Shown here one piece after another: positions 43,098 through 54,909 of a DNA stretch of 64,000 bases. The notes beneath the pieces are model-generated. The model was not told the DNA's origin, searched no databases, and was given only the letters and a program-made list of their open reading frames with translations. Position 1 is the stretch's first letter; each line of letters begins with the position of its first letter. The translations under genes and the position numbers were made by a program. The stretch is from NCBI GenBank assembly GCA_025526935.1, contig JAHLKD010000024.1, forward strand, positions 1-64,000. Direction: 5' to 3'. Source of the DNA: Cladochytrium replicatum. Taxonomy: Eukaryota > Chytridiomycota > Chytridiomycetes > Cladochytriales > Cladochytriaceae.

Positions 43098-44477
43098 GAT
43101 GCCGCCTCGAAGACGATACACTGGGTCACCGTGTATCGCTCGTCAAAAAAGACAAAAAAGAAAACATACGATAGAGAAACAGAAGGAATGTGTGTGGAGT
43201 TCACAACTAAACTTACACAACCCCCAATCCAATATGACTGACTTCGAAATTTAGAAAGGACCAAAGGGATAGAGTACTCTGCTCGTACCATTTCAGGCAT
43301 TCTAGATCAAAGATCAAGGTAGACCACAATGGGCCCATAACATACGAAACCCCAGTGTGGTGGAATCGCAAGCAAAAGCGCAGGTGCAAAGCTAAACAAC
43401 AATGCAAGTGCAGAAGCGGTGAACGAGACTAACTAGCAACGTTCTAATGGTAAGTGTCAAGGAACTGAGAGTGCAAGCTGATGAATGCAAAAATCAGGGA
43501 TCCTCCATGACAAAACCCAAAGACAAAAGAGTGGAAGCTTGTGCACTAGCAACACCAGCTACGATAGGGGTATATAACACAAAAAATCCAGATTCAACTG
43601 GCGCAGGTGGTTTCTTCAAAAGCCGTTGACACATGTTGGTCTGTAACAGATCGAAAGGAAACCTCTTCATGGTATGCTGTGTCCAGAAACCAAGGTGATG
43701 TCTATGTGAAGACAACCGTGGGAAACAAAACGCGTCACGTGCTGCGCCACATGCCCGAATTTGATGGAAACTCGTCAACGTGAAGTAGACCCCAATCTCC
43801 AAGCCCAGAAAAGTCCCGCAAACTTCATGTATCCGCGTTGCGCGCGATGCATCCACAGGCAATGGAGGTGCCATCTCAAGAAACAATGGAGTTGTTGAAG
43901 GAAACAAAGTTCATGATGCATGCATACGGACATGTCACCATAACTCTGCAGGCAGCCAACGAAACCGAGCGAGCAATACACGAATCGATTCGCAATGCGT
44001 AGGCGATGGTTTTGATAGGCACTTGCCGTGGTCCAGCGAGAACTGACGGATCAAAGCTGAAAGCTTCGAAATGCTGTAGCTCCATGAATCCTCCGCCAAA
44101 TGACGCGAGCTGGGCACCAATCAATCCGGCTTGATGAGACGGTTCTTCTGAGGTACTGTTCGCGACGATCAGACAAGAATTGGCGAAATCAAAAATCGAA
44201 GACCTCTGGAGCAGACCAAAGGTAGTGAAGTTGGTCAAAAGGCTCAGGAGCAAAGATAGCAACATCAGAAAGCGAGGAAAGCGATGGTCTGTCGGAATTC
44301 CTCTCAAAAAAGTGTGCCAGAGTCCCCAGAGCAAAAAGAAGGTTGAAACCACCAGGGATGCTCGAGATACATAAGGAGCAAAACCCGTTCGCGTAGGAGG
44401 TGAGAATCGATCCTGAGAATCCTCCGTATCTGTAGTTCCATGTGTCGGTCCACACCGACTGAGACAAGAAGGTAATA

Positions 44478-44497
44478 GATCCTGGATGAAACCACCA
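44478..44497 (-). other. Primer-binding site of the LTR element
   Basis: The plus strand GATCCTGGATGAAACCACCA has the layout of a tRNA 3' end: T-loop GATC, invariant C61, acceptor TGAAACC, A73 and CCA. The minus strand is therefore a PBS, two bases inside the LTR. An acceptor stem GGTTTCA would fit tRNA-Gln; the tRNA assignment is tentative. Confidence 0.65.
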
Positions 44498-44499
44498 CC

Positions 44500-44975
44500 T
44501 GTTAAAAACCAAGGGCTTCTCCTGGCAGCGGTAGGGCGTCTTTAGCTGTACTGTAGCTAGCACAACAGCTCCAGGTTCCGTCTCTTGGCCCAGTACCTGT
44601 TCTCCCAGGTGTGTATATGCCTAATACTCCGACAGGCTGTACACTACACCCAAGCTGGTCAGGCAACCAGGGAATGCTGTGGTCAAAGACATTGGTCACA
44701 TCAACTCCTATATTCAAGTGAACAGTGCGTGTGGGCATACCTGTGGTCAAAGACATTGGTCACATCAACTCAAAGGACCAAGCCACACCACATTCCCCAC
44801 TAAATGCCAAGATCACTCCACACAGGACCTGCCAAACATGGATATAAATACATGAAATACAAGTCCATAAATAAGAATGAAGAGGGATTGACAAAAAAAC
44901 TCTCAGGTCAAAGAGAAAAAAGACAACCCAAAGGATAACCCATTAGCAAACAGTCTGATATGCTAGTTTTTAACA
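44500..44975 (-). repeat. LTR (5' LTR of the minus-strand element)
   Basis: 476 bp, offset by exactly 1878 bp from the other LTR along its whole length with no difference seen by eye. Confidence 0.93.
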
Positions 44976-44980
44976 ACGAG

Positions 44981-46745
44981 TATAGCCCACAATAGCTTGA
45001 CTTGTTTGGTTGGCATTGGCAAACATCAATATCTACCAACATAAATAAATATAATCAGTCATGGATAGCTCAGCACAAATCACAGTGTAACACATACCGG
45101 ATAAAAGCCAGGAGAAAAATTCTCTCAACACCCCCGAAAGAACGCGAAGAGAACTCCAGACACTGCTAGCCAGGATCCCAAGAAAAAATATCTTTGAAAA
45201 AGTGTGGTGAGCAAAAGAATAATGATCCAACTAAGAAAAACTAACCGTATACCATACCGTTAACAATGGCAATGGGTGCAAATCCCAGAAGTTGGGGAAA
45301 CAATAGATGATTGTTTGTGCGGGTTGGGAAAGGTGTGTGATCTGGGATTGAGAGAGGAGAAAAGGCGGCTATTTATACAAAGATGGGTGGTGTGCCCAAA
45401 AAAATGGGGGCATGCCCAAACCCCCTTTAAAATGGGCTGAGTGAAGGAGTCATTGAGCCTATTGTTATTAGGCTCACCTTGGCTGGCTTGAACCTGTCTG
45501 GGCAATATTCCCCATTTGGGACTGTGTTGACGGATCGATTGATCGCCACCAATTCCGGGCATTGATCTCGAGGGCGTACAGAACGCTAAAGGAAAACTCG
45601 GCAAGAAAGTATTCAACCACCTGTGAGTGCATTTTGCATACTCCTGAGGCGGATGAAAATGCAAGGGAGACGGCCGTCAGGAAAGCATGATCGGGTTGGG
45701 AGCACATTCTTGGTGTTTTTTTCGGCACCGGATAGTTTATTTTTTTTTCAATATCATTATATCGTTGGACACGGATTGAGTTGCTCACACAGTAATTCAA
45801 CAAAAATGTGGAGAATCTCCAGTGTTGCTTGTCGAACAGCTATAGGTTTGCTGAATAACAACAAATAAAACTCCAGGACACAGGTGGGATACAGTGCCCA
45901 TAATGAGTTGTCGCGACATTTGAAGTGAAAGTTGACGATGAAAGTGGGCGAGTCTGGTGATGGAGGGGTAGGAGGTGGGTGTGGAGCTGGAGAATCCGGC
46001 GGAGACAAGAGATTGGATTGGTAGGTGTGTTTTCTTTAAATGTCGCTTGCGGTTTGAAGTGCCAGGTTTTGATTTTAACCCAAAAGCAAAGCAAACCAAA
46101 AGTTTATCGGTTAAACGTTGTTGTGCTTTGTTTTTGCGGCAACTTGAATATGGGGTATGCTTCAACAAATTGCATAGCTGCTGCCAAGTCGAGCATCAGA
46201 ACTCAACTGATCAATTCTCGGTTTTAGCTCCAAACTGATTTTCTAATTTCGTTGACACTGACTATTCTTTCAAGGTGCAGATCCAAGACTACAAAATGTC
46301 AAACCCAGTGAGAGATGACCGACACTTAAAAAAAAGGAGCAAGAGGATTCAAAAAAAACACCATCCCATTCTTTCAGAAGTGAACAAGAAATAAAGTAAA
46401 ACGAAAAACACAAAACGCTGGGACTCTCATCACCATCCCGAAACTACCATTCAACCAAACTCATCAAGAACTTCCTGAACTCTTCTCCAAACCATCAATG
46501 AAAAACAAACGAAACTTAATCGACGAATTGAAGTTCAAAAATTAAAAAATAAAAAAACTAGTGTTGGTACTTAAATAAAATTAATCAAAAGAAATTGCCC
46601 CAAAACCGTTCTCCCCAGCTAGGGAACCCAATTTGAGTTTGTGTTTCCTTACAATTAAAGTGGGTGCACATACTACGACAACAAAAAGGAGACAATTGAA
46701 GGGAAAACCATATAATTAAAAAATCCTCAAAAATCATCTCCCTTT
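44981..46745. other. Diverged repeat copy B and unassigned sequence
   Basis: 45110-45380 is the partner of copy A (42079-42616). On its minus strand TATAAATAGCC (about 45368-45378) is a plausible TATA box. A minus-strand frame of 109 codons (45803-45474) reads VVEYFLAEFSFSVLYALEIN and is not recognised. From 46240 to 46745 the DNA is A-rich and looks like a 3' flanking region. Confidence 0.4.
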
Positions 46746-48475
46746 TCACCAAATCTCCTCACCATCCAACTGCTCCTCCCACTCCCCGATATCCTCCACG
46801 CTCTCCCCCCTCCCAACCCTCGCCCCAAACATCGCCCGCCGATCCCACGCAAGGTTCTCCTTCATGCTCTCCGACATCTCCATCCTCCTGAAATCGTCTC
46901 TGCCCACCAGGGCCTTTGTAGCCGGCCCCATCTGAACTTGCTGCTGCATTAGTGCTGGAGGCTGCGGAGGCAGGATGCCGCTGTTGCTCCTCAGGGCCAG
47001 TGAGAGCGCGGACCGGTTGCGTACGAGCGCCGTCGTGGAGGGCGGCGAGTTTAAGGCGGCGAGGGTGAGCTTGGCGAACATGGGGTCCGGTCGTGCGCGG
47101 GGGGAGAGGACGTCGGATCCGTTTTCCGAGTCGGAGAACTCGGAGTCGAATTCCGAGTCTGAGTTGTCGAATTCCGAGTCGTCGTCGTCTTCGTAGCTAA
47201 AGGTTGCGCGTGGGGGTTGAGGTGGTTGAGGTGGTTGTTGGTACATTTGGAGCCGTGCGAGGGCGTGCTGTTGGGTAGCGTTGAGGGCTGGGAGCTTTTG
47301 GAGATGGGACATCAGGAGTTGTCGTTGTGCTGGGTTGAGTTGGGCAATATATTCTGGAGGCAAGATGGGTTGTGGGGGTTGTTGAGGTACTGGAGCGACA
47401 GGGACAAAAGCGACATTTGATTCATAGACAGGTGCTTGTGGTTGATGTTGCTGTTGTTGTTGTTGTGGGTACATAGGCGGCTGTTGATGATTCTGATGTG
47501 GGTACCATTGTTGTTGCATCTGTTGCTGCTGGTGCTGTCGCTGGAGAATCTGTTGTTGCTGCAGAAGAAGAATGTTTTGTTGTTGCTGGTGGAGAACATT
47601 CTGCTGGTGTTGTCGCTGCTGCTGCAGCTGAATCTGTTCCTGTGTCGGAGGTGCATTTCTGCCCGCTTCCATCATCGCTTGTGCTGCCGCTCGCCGGCCC
47701 CCGTCGTCGGAGGACGATTCCGAAATGTAGAATTTGACTTTTCGCTGGTCGCGGGAGGGTGAACCGGGTGAGTGGGCAGGCGAGTGTGCGGCGTCAAACT
47801 CGACACGCATGATTGGGGCAGGTCGGTTCGGAGAAGTACGAAGCGGCTCGGGAGTGACTACATTTTCGTCATCGGCGAGTGCAGTCATGCGGGGAGTGCG
47901 ACGGAGAGCGGAGGGTAGGAGCAGGGTAGTACTAGATCCTGACGAGGAGGAAGCAGTTGACCCTGACGGAGTTAGGAGTGGCGGTGGGGTGATTGTGACT
48001 GGCGTGGGACGAGCGTCTGGTTCGAACACGCTTACTACCACATTTGCAGTGGTGGATGCTGCAGGGTCGACAGATGCAGTGAGCGAGGATATCTCGAAAG
48101 AAGCGAGAATCTTGTTCACGGAGGAGGGAGAAACCGAGCAGGAGTGGGTGTTGTTGAATGGAACGACGGTTGTATTTGACAAGGAGAGGTTTGCGGGAGT
48201 GGTAGTGATATTTGAAAGGTGGACGGAACGGTACCATAATCTCCAGCTCAAGTTTTCTAGTCTGCGTCCGTTCTCGAGATTGTCTTTGCACTTTGTAAAG
48301 ACTGCAAAATGAGAGGGTGGAGAGGTTGAATGCAGTTGAGTATTAATACATAGAGAAGATGACCATAGCGCTTACCACCCCAGATAGCCGAGATGTCGTC
48401 ATGGTTGAGCGAGTCTAGTTTCGACAGGTTGTCGATAGCAAAGGTCAGCACCGGAGCAGGCAGCGCTGGCGGCAT
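46746..48475 (-). CDS. AreA-like-domain (DUF1752) protein, Q-rich, about 551 residues
   Basis: Two exons, 48475-48376 and 48301-46746, with a 74-nt intron. The junction rebuilds the fungal domain found at the N-terminus of AreA-type GATA regulators: FAIDNLSKLDSLNHDDISAI then WGVFTKCKDNLENGRRLENL and SWRLWYR. Beyond it the protein is low complexity: Ser/Thr/Pro-rich, then a glutamine-rich stretch (about residues 230-330), then an acidic Ser/Asp run. No GATA zinc finger is present, so it is a relative of AreA-domain proteins that lack the finger and are linked to nutrient signalling; that role is inference. The start is the ATG at 48475; an upstream in-frame ATG at 48607 would add a hydrophobic leader that overlaps a possible intron. 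Confidence 0.78.
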
Positions 48476-49205
48476 GGGATACAGAAGAGAAGGGAGTCGG
48501 TCTAATATTAACAATAATGATGACAATATTGTTATTGGTAGCGACAACAATACTCGGAATACTTGCGGGTCAGCAGACAGACAGCGGACCGAGATGGTGA
48601 CCGGCATGTGAAAATTAGTGTTTTGCTACCGGACTGTCACATGTCCGCGGCCGGTTGCGTGCGTGCACGAAAATCTTAAACAGTCAGTTGATAAGTTATG
48701 GATATCCCACCGGGCACCTCGTCCCTTGGTCTGCTCATCAATCGAACTGCGTACAGTAGATATGATTCAGGCGCTGGGCTAGCCAGTTTTAGTCCAAAGC
48801 AATCGACTTGTAGCACATGAACATTTCAGGCAGACTGCTCAAGATAATCCAAAATAATCCCGCATCTACTTCTTCTCGCTGAACCACGGCAAGAACGACA
48901 TTCAGTTTCGGCTGGGATGAGCTCTTCTAATTTAATAATGTCCAAGAACATTCGGCAGGGAGCGGCCGATGGTCATCCAACTGTACAGAACTCTCTCAAA
49001 TTTCAAATCTATTCCAAAAACAACGATTGCTAGTCGGGGGTACCGGCAAACCGACACTTCCTTCTCCACATCACATAGCACAGACACACTTGATGAAAAA
49101 ACTGGGTCATCCGCACACACCAAAACACCCACCATTGCAAAAACAAGCTACTTTTGGTTGCACCACCTTCGCGAACGCTCCTCATACAATGGAACTCACC
49201 AGCGC
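48476..49205. other. Intergenic region between the AreA-like and coiled-coil genes
   Basis: The left part includes a possible upstream exon of the AreA-like gene (to 48607). Plus-strand frames from 48969 are the reverse of the coiled-coil gene's tail. Nothing else is seen. Confidence 0.45.
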
Positions 49206-52200
49206 CTACACCTCCCGCGTATACTTTTGCCTGATCGCACTCCTCACAGTCTCACTCCGTCCACTACGCTCTCCGACGCGCCCGACACCGGGCCCGCCAT
49301 TATACCCCCACTCATCTCCGGCCCCACGACCGACACCAGCAGGCCTCACATCCTGCGCCGAAGAGGGTCTCACAACACCAGCTCCAGCTCCTGGACCGCC
49401 GCTCCTCCCCGCACCAAGCGTAGCCCGATGCTTCATCAACAGTCGCCTCGTGCTATCGCTGAGCGATCCCAGCCCTTCATCCCCGCGATACCGCTCGCGT
49501 GGCGGCGAAGTCGACCTCGGCGACCCCGGCCCGCCCCCGCCCAGTCGCGGCCTTGCGCCATCGATCGGCGCGGACATCAGCGGCATCTCGTACGTCGATG
49601 CACCGAGCCCACGGGTGCGGGAGTACCCCTGCTCGCTTCCAGAGGCAACAGACACACCGCTCGCGCGTCGGGTTCGCGTCGGGTCCTCGCGATACGATGA
49701 TGCTCCGCCGCCTTGGTTCCGCGACTGGCTAGCGTCCTCGTCAGAACTCTCACCGTAACCGGTCCCGCGACGACCATAGCTGATCGGGATCTCGACTCCT
49801 GGACGAATGCCGCCAATGCGCGGGCTGCCGGGGACACTCGCAAAATTAGGCGCGACTCGAGACGCTGAGCTCTCGCGTATACGCCTGGGTTGCTGGCGCG
49901 GGCTGGGACTCGTGCTTCGTGTCCCGGCTCCAACTGCATCGTAATGTGGGACGACTGGTTCCGAGGCCGCCTTCGTGCTACACATGTTCTGTCAGTAACT
50001 GAACTCCAAAGATTTGATGGGCAATCAAAAAACTCACTTGAGCAAAGTCATCACCACATTCATCAACGCATTGTAATTCGGATCCACAGATCCTACAGCT
50101 CCAGCCCCCTCAACACCAGCTCCGTAAGCGATCCCTGCATCCGATGCGCTATTCTCCCACCTCTTCACAGACGGCGTCTTCCTCCGCCCCCCATCCTCAC
50201 CGTCCCAACTTACACCCGGACTCCTCAACCCGCCTTCCTTCTCCTTGCCCATCCTCCGCATCTCCGACATCAGCGCAGCCTGGTTCTCAAGGATCGCTTT
50301 GCGCATCTTCGAGTCCTCGCTCGTCATCTCCCGGATCCGCTGCTCGAGCGCTTGCACCCGGTCTTCGACTTCCGATCGCGACGACATGGCGCCAGGTGAA
50401 GTCGGCCCAAGGTTCATGGGGTCGTAGTTGTAGAGGTCTGTGCGTAGACTTGGCGGTGCGGCTGTTGTAGCTGTAGGTGCCACGGTGGTGAGTGGACGCT
50501 GGGCGCCGCCACGGCTCATAGAGGGCTGGTATATGATCGGCTGGTGGTGGAACTGTTGTGGTATGGAGGAGAGTGGGGTCGGGACTGGAACGGCTGCGGG
50601 ATACGCTTTCGTCCTTCTTTCGTGCTCAAGGAGCTCGGTGAGCTGTGTCAGTGTCGTCAGGTACTCCCGGTTGCTTTTCTCGAGTTCGGCGACACGCAAT
50701 TGAAGTCCTAAATCAGGCAGTCCGAGGTTCACTGCTGTTGGAAGGGTCGTGGTCGTCGATTCAATGGGCTTTGTCAGTGTCGCGGTCTCGATCGACCCGA
50801 CTTGCAATCGAGCTTCACGCTCGGCAAGAGCAAGTTTCTCGCGCTCGACTTCCCCGCGGGTGGCTTCGAGTTTTCCGAGAATTTCTTTCTGATACTCGGT
50901 CCACTTGGCTTTCGCTTCAGCAAGCGATTTCTCACCATCTGCAATCGAGCGCTGTTGCGAAGCAATTTGGTCATAAAGTTTCTGAACCCGAGCTTCACGC
51001 TCTGCCAAGGAAGCCGTGAGCGTGTCGAGATCCCGCTGCCGGGCGTCAAGTTGCGAGGCAAGTGTAGAGACTTCAATATTTCGAGCGGTGAGCGCAGATT
51101 GGGCTGAGGCGTCCACCGATGCCTGTGTTCGACGATCGTCTTCAATTTGCTGCATCATTTTAGCATGCCTTTGTGTATCCTGATGAGACGATTGCAGACT
51201 TTTAGACGCAAAGTAAATTTGCAAAGGTGGTCTAGATACCTGTTCAATCGAATCTGCGCGGGCTCGCAACTGAGCTTCATCTCGCTTTAGCTCCTCTCGT
51301 TTCCGGTCAATTCCTGCCTGTACTTCCTCAAGATGCTCCAGTGTCGCACGAACTTGCTTTTCTCTCGCGCCAACAGCAGCCTCTCTGCTTCTCACCTCAA
51401 TCTCCAACCTTGCCCTCTCCTCTGCCCTCGCAGCTGCCTCCCTCTCAGCCTCCTGTTTCAAATTTTCAATTTCCGCTTCCCTCCTTGCAATCATCTTTTC
51501 AGCCTCCGATTCTCTCGCGTCCAAATCTCGAAGACGCCTCTCAATCTCATCGCGTTGCCTCTCAACCTCTTGCCCTTGTCTCAGTACTCGATCCTCGACT
51601 TCTCGCATTTTCGACTCGGCTTCCGCCGCAGCATGCTCGACCTCACGCAATCGCTTGCGCTCCTCTGCTACTTTCGCAAGCTCGGATTCGAGGATTGCGC
51701 GCTGTTCATCCAAATACGATCGATCTGCTGCGCTCGCGTCAGCACTTGCCTCTCTAGCCTCTAGAGCACGCGTGCGTACTCTAAGTGCTTCGGTTAGATC
51801 CTCGACATCCGCTTCTCGCACTTCTACTTTGCGCAGGTGCGCGGAAACAGTCGCCTCCCGACTCGCGACATCGACTTCCCGTCGCAACACCTCCGACTCG
51901 CGCTCTTTCACAACCGCATCGAGCTCGGACACGCCTCTCGCAAGATCGGCCAGCTCGGCTTTTTTCTCCGCGAGCTTGCGCTCGAGCTCATCCACCACGC
52001 GCTCTCGTTCATCAACGTCGTGCTCTCGCAACGCCACGTCGCGCTCCCGCGCTTCGATCCTCGCCAGGCGGCGTTTCGCGGCCGCTTCTCGATCGGCGAC
52101 CTCAATATCTCGAGCATTCAACTCCCTCTCCCTCTCGTCGACTTTTGCGTTTGTGAATGGTTTCACCTCTCCCTCCTCTGCTTCTTCCGCAGTTGGTTCC

Positions 52201-53359
52201 AGAGGCAAAAATTCTGAAGACCCGACGTCCGCCAAAATACCCTCCGTAACGGACTCTCTTTCCACATTTTCGGTCGTCGAGTTGGTCGAGTCGACCGCTG
52301 GTGGTTTGACCGACTGGTTGATCGACAATCTTCGCTGAAACTCTCTCTCCAGAGGTTCGGGTCCTGCGAGCGAGGGCATACTCACCGCATCACCTCGTCT
52401 TGGCGACCCCGGCCTCGGGAACAGTTTCGTAGGCGATGGCGTTCGTCTGCTCAGCGCCACTGGGATCTGCGACGTCGGTGTCGTAGCCCTTGCGGACAAT
52501 ATCGGCGACGTCGCGTTCGAAATCGTGTTCAGTGCTGGGAACGAGGCGGACACAGCGTCTTTGGCTGCACTCAGAAGCCCAAAGAGACCAATATTGCCTA
52601 CCGCGCTGTTTGATGGCGCGGGGGCTTTGGGTGCGGGTTCCGGGGGGGGCCCGAGACTTGTGGTGGACACGCCCGATGAAAGCACGGAGAAGGCGTCGCT
52701 AAGAGATCCACGGGAGTCTTCCACGCCGGGGCCGCCAAAAAGAAGCGAGGCTGGAGGTACATTGATGACGGGTTTGTTGGATGGAATCGAGAGCGATGGT
52801 GCGGATGCGGTCACGGAGGACTTACGCTGTGTTGGGGCGGGATAAAGTCCGCTCTGTGCGGCTCCACCTGTTCCTCCGAAAAGTGGATCGGAGAATTTGG
52901 AGCCGCTAGCTCCGAAAAGCAGCGAAGCAGGAACCCCGGTGTTGACTGTTGGCTGTGGTGGTGGTTTCTGCGAGTTCGTTGTTGGCTTTACTGTATGATA
53001 AGAACAACATAATTAGAGCAGAAAATTCATGAACGTACAGCGCGAGGCGGTTCCAAAATGTTCAAGAGCGGTGTTGGTGCTGCAGATGCCCTAGGAGATA
53101 TAGGAGGTGTGCTCTCAGTGCTCGTCCAGCCAGGTTGCAGCGACGACTCCGAGGAGGAAGGAGGTAGAGAGCCAGCAGAGACCAGGAATCCGCTGCCGGA
53201 GGCCGAATCAGCTTGGCTTGTGGATCGCTGCTGTAGTTTTTTGTCCTTGAATCTCTGGAGCTTCTTCCTGGCAAGGGCGACCTTCTCCGCTCTAGCGGCA
53301 ACTTCGTCTTCGTCAGTTGATAGCGAGCCAGCAGGATTAATGGCAGAGTGATCCTGCAT
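49206..53359 (-). CDS. Large coiled-coil protein, golgin-like N-terminus
   Basis: Exons proposed: 53359-53039, 52985-51240, 51179-50038, and a tail from about 49988 to 49206. The N-terminus carries EKVALARKKLQRFKDKK, a basic amphipathic motif like that at the start of GM130-type golgins. Next come two similar PASLLFG segments and Ser/Pro-rich spacers. A coiled coil of roughly 500 residues has heptads and many DVxxREHDVDERER-type repeats; a second coiled-coil patch (VQALEQRIREMTSED) lies near the end. The 51239-51180 intron is 60 nt, in frame and stop-free. The last junction is uncertain: the conservative donor gives a phase that does not match the Ser/Gly/Arg-rich 259-codon frame (MCSTKAASEPVVPHY). 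A structural or tethering role at the Golgi or a centrosome-like site is possible; I cannot choose. Confidence 0.7.
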
Positions 53360-53929
53360 GGATGGCCAAATGTGCCGGAGGGGAGTGTTCCAACAATATT
53401 TAGTAGTTGTGACAAATTAATTCGTTGCCAGTAATTATTGGATGTGCGACCTCAGCACCAAAAATCAGATCACAGCAAACTTGCCCCAAACCTCAGTACG
53501 TCCCGCTTCGAAGTGTGAGTGCGGTAGATTAGCCGCTGTTTCTACCCTCTTTCGGTCTCCATTTGATTAATCGAACCATTTGGTGTCGGCCTAGTTGTGT
53601 TTCCCCGCTCAACGAGCGGAATGATCGATGTTTCGAAGGGCTTTTTAATGGAGATATGTTCTCCCTCATTCTCCCATGCTTTTGCAGTATGATGTCCTCA
53701 TTGCTTAACACCCTCTCAAAATGTTTTCCAGTGTTTCGGTGTAGATGACAAGTGTTGACTTGACAAAAAGGCCTCCCAATTTGTTGAGAAACATAAAATT
53801 AACATTATAACCAGAAAATCGATGAGCTATTATAATGTTTTCCGGTTAGCCTCGAACTCCACTCTCGATGATCAAGAACCAGCGGGACATAACTGCAAAC
53901 AAACAACAGACCTCACAAAACTTCTCAAA
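53360..53929. other. Intergenic, no gene seen
   Basis: This lies between the coiled-coil gene start and the Lifeguard gene end. Only short overlapping frames without family resemblance. Confidence 0.55.
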
Positions 53930-54909
53930 TTAGTTCCTGTTGTTCAGGATGCGCAAGAGGGACAAGAAGAGATTCACTAATAAAAAGGATCAGACAAACA
54001 AACCCAAATTCGCTCAATGATTCACTCACAGATGTCGAGGTACAGCTCAATCGCTCCAATGATGTACTCCTCGGGGCTCAGACGGTTGAATATCATGTGC
54101 GTATCGTACACAATGTATCCACAGAACAGCACCGCAATGAAGTAGCTCAGCCCCATGTACAGCGCCGAGCTGAACGGCAAGAACCACGAGATGATGATCG
54201 CACTGAAAAGGGCCCAGACAGCTCCCGACAGGAACGGCGCCATGTAGTCAAAGTCCCACTTCGACTGGACGGTGAAGAAGGTTAGGCCGATGAAAAGGGA
54301 GAAGGTAAGGAGGACGGCTTGGAGGACCACGATGGAGTCGTAGAAACTGACTGTCATGCCGATACCATAGGCTTCAAAGACTGTGAAGAGAGTGAGGAGG
54401 TAGAGGTTCAACGGGTGGGTGCGGCGGTAGATGATGAGGGGGATCAAGGTGCCGATGACGCCGACGAACGAGAGGATGAGGGACCATGTGCTTTTTGAGA
54501 AGTTATTAATCCATAAATTTCGACATTGTGAAGACAGAAATGAAACGTACTTAGCCTGAGCCCACTCTTTGACGGGTGGTGAGTACATCATGATAGACGC
54601 AACGATCGAAGTCAGAGCGAGCTGGCCGGCGAGAATAGCGTAGACTTTGCGGACAAAGTTCATGCGCACATTGCGCTCCGATTCGGCGACGTTGGTTGCG
54701 AACTTGCTGCAGAAACAATTTGAAAAGTCAGCCATGGCGGAAGAAAGGTGGGCATATCCCTACTCGAAGTCATCCTCGTCAGCGAAATCACGGGGGATCT
54801 GGTAGGCAGGTGGCTGCGATGTAGTTGGAATAGCGTCGTAGCCTGGAGCGTACGTCGTGCCAACGCCGTCGTCGTCAGCGGATAGTCGTGGTTGGGCAAC
54901 TTTGGACAT
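53930..54909 (-). CDS. Lifeguard / Bax-inhibitor-1 family membrane protein, 269 residues
   Basis: A seven-helix membrane protein of the TMBIM family (ER/Golgi/vacuole calcium-leak and anti-stress proteins). Four exons close in frame: 54909-54764, 54706-54551, 54490-54030 and 53976-53930, introns 49-60 nt. The cytosolic N-terminus is Pro/Asp-rich (PAYQIPRDFADEDDFD). Family signatures: ERNVRMNFVRKVYAILAGQL, NTWSLILSFVGVIGTL, NLYLLTLFTVFEAYGIG, FFTVQSKWDFDYMAPFL, YIVYDTHMIF and ELYLDILNLFLSLLRIL ending NNRN. The aspartates of the di-aspartyl pH sensor region (YDTHMI and LYLDI) are present. Confidence 0.94.

Larger units (their letters stand above)
42622..44975 (-). mobile_element. Non-autonomous LTR retrotransposon
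   Basis: 2354 bp. Two 476-bp LTRs that look identical begin TGTTAAAAAC and end GTTTTTAACA. The element is flanked by the 5-bp duplication ACGAG (42617-42621 and 44976-44980). The internal part is only 1402 bp. On the minus strand, directly inside the right LTR, lies a sequence complementary to a tRNA 3' end (44478-44497), so the right LTR is the 5' LTR. No gag, protease, integrase or reverse-transcriptase motif is seen in any frame, so it must rely on enzymes from another element. Identical LTRs imply recent insertion. Confidence 0.9.

Noticed and set aside
43098-44499. Minus-strand frames inside the LTR element as gag-pol
   Set aside because: None shows a zinc knuckle, protease, integrase or reverse-transcriptase motif, and stops break every frame.
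42622-44975. Reading the two 474-bp direct repeats as separate MITEs
   Set aside because: Each alone lacks a flanking duplication, while the pair together has TG/CA ends, a shared ACGAG duplication and a primer-binding site, which fits LTRs.
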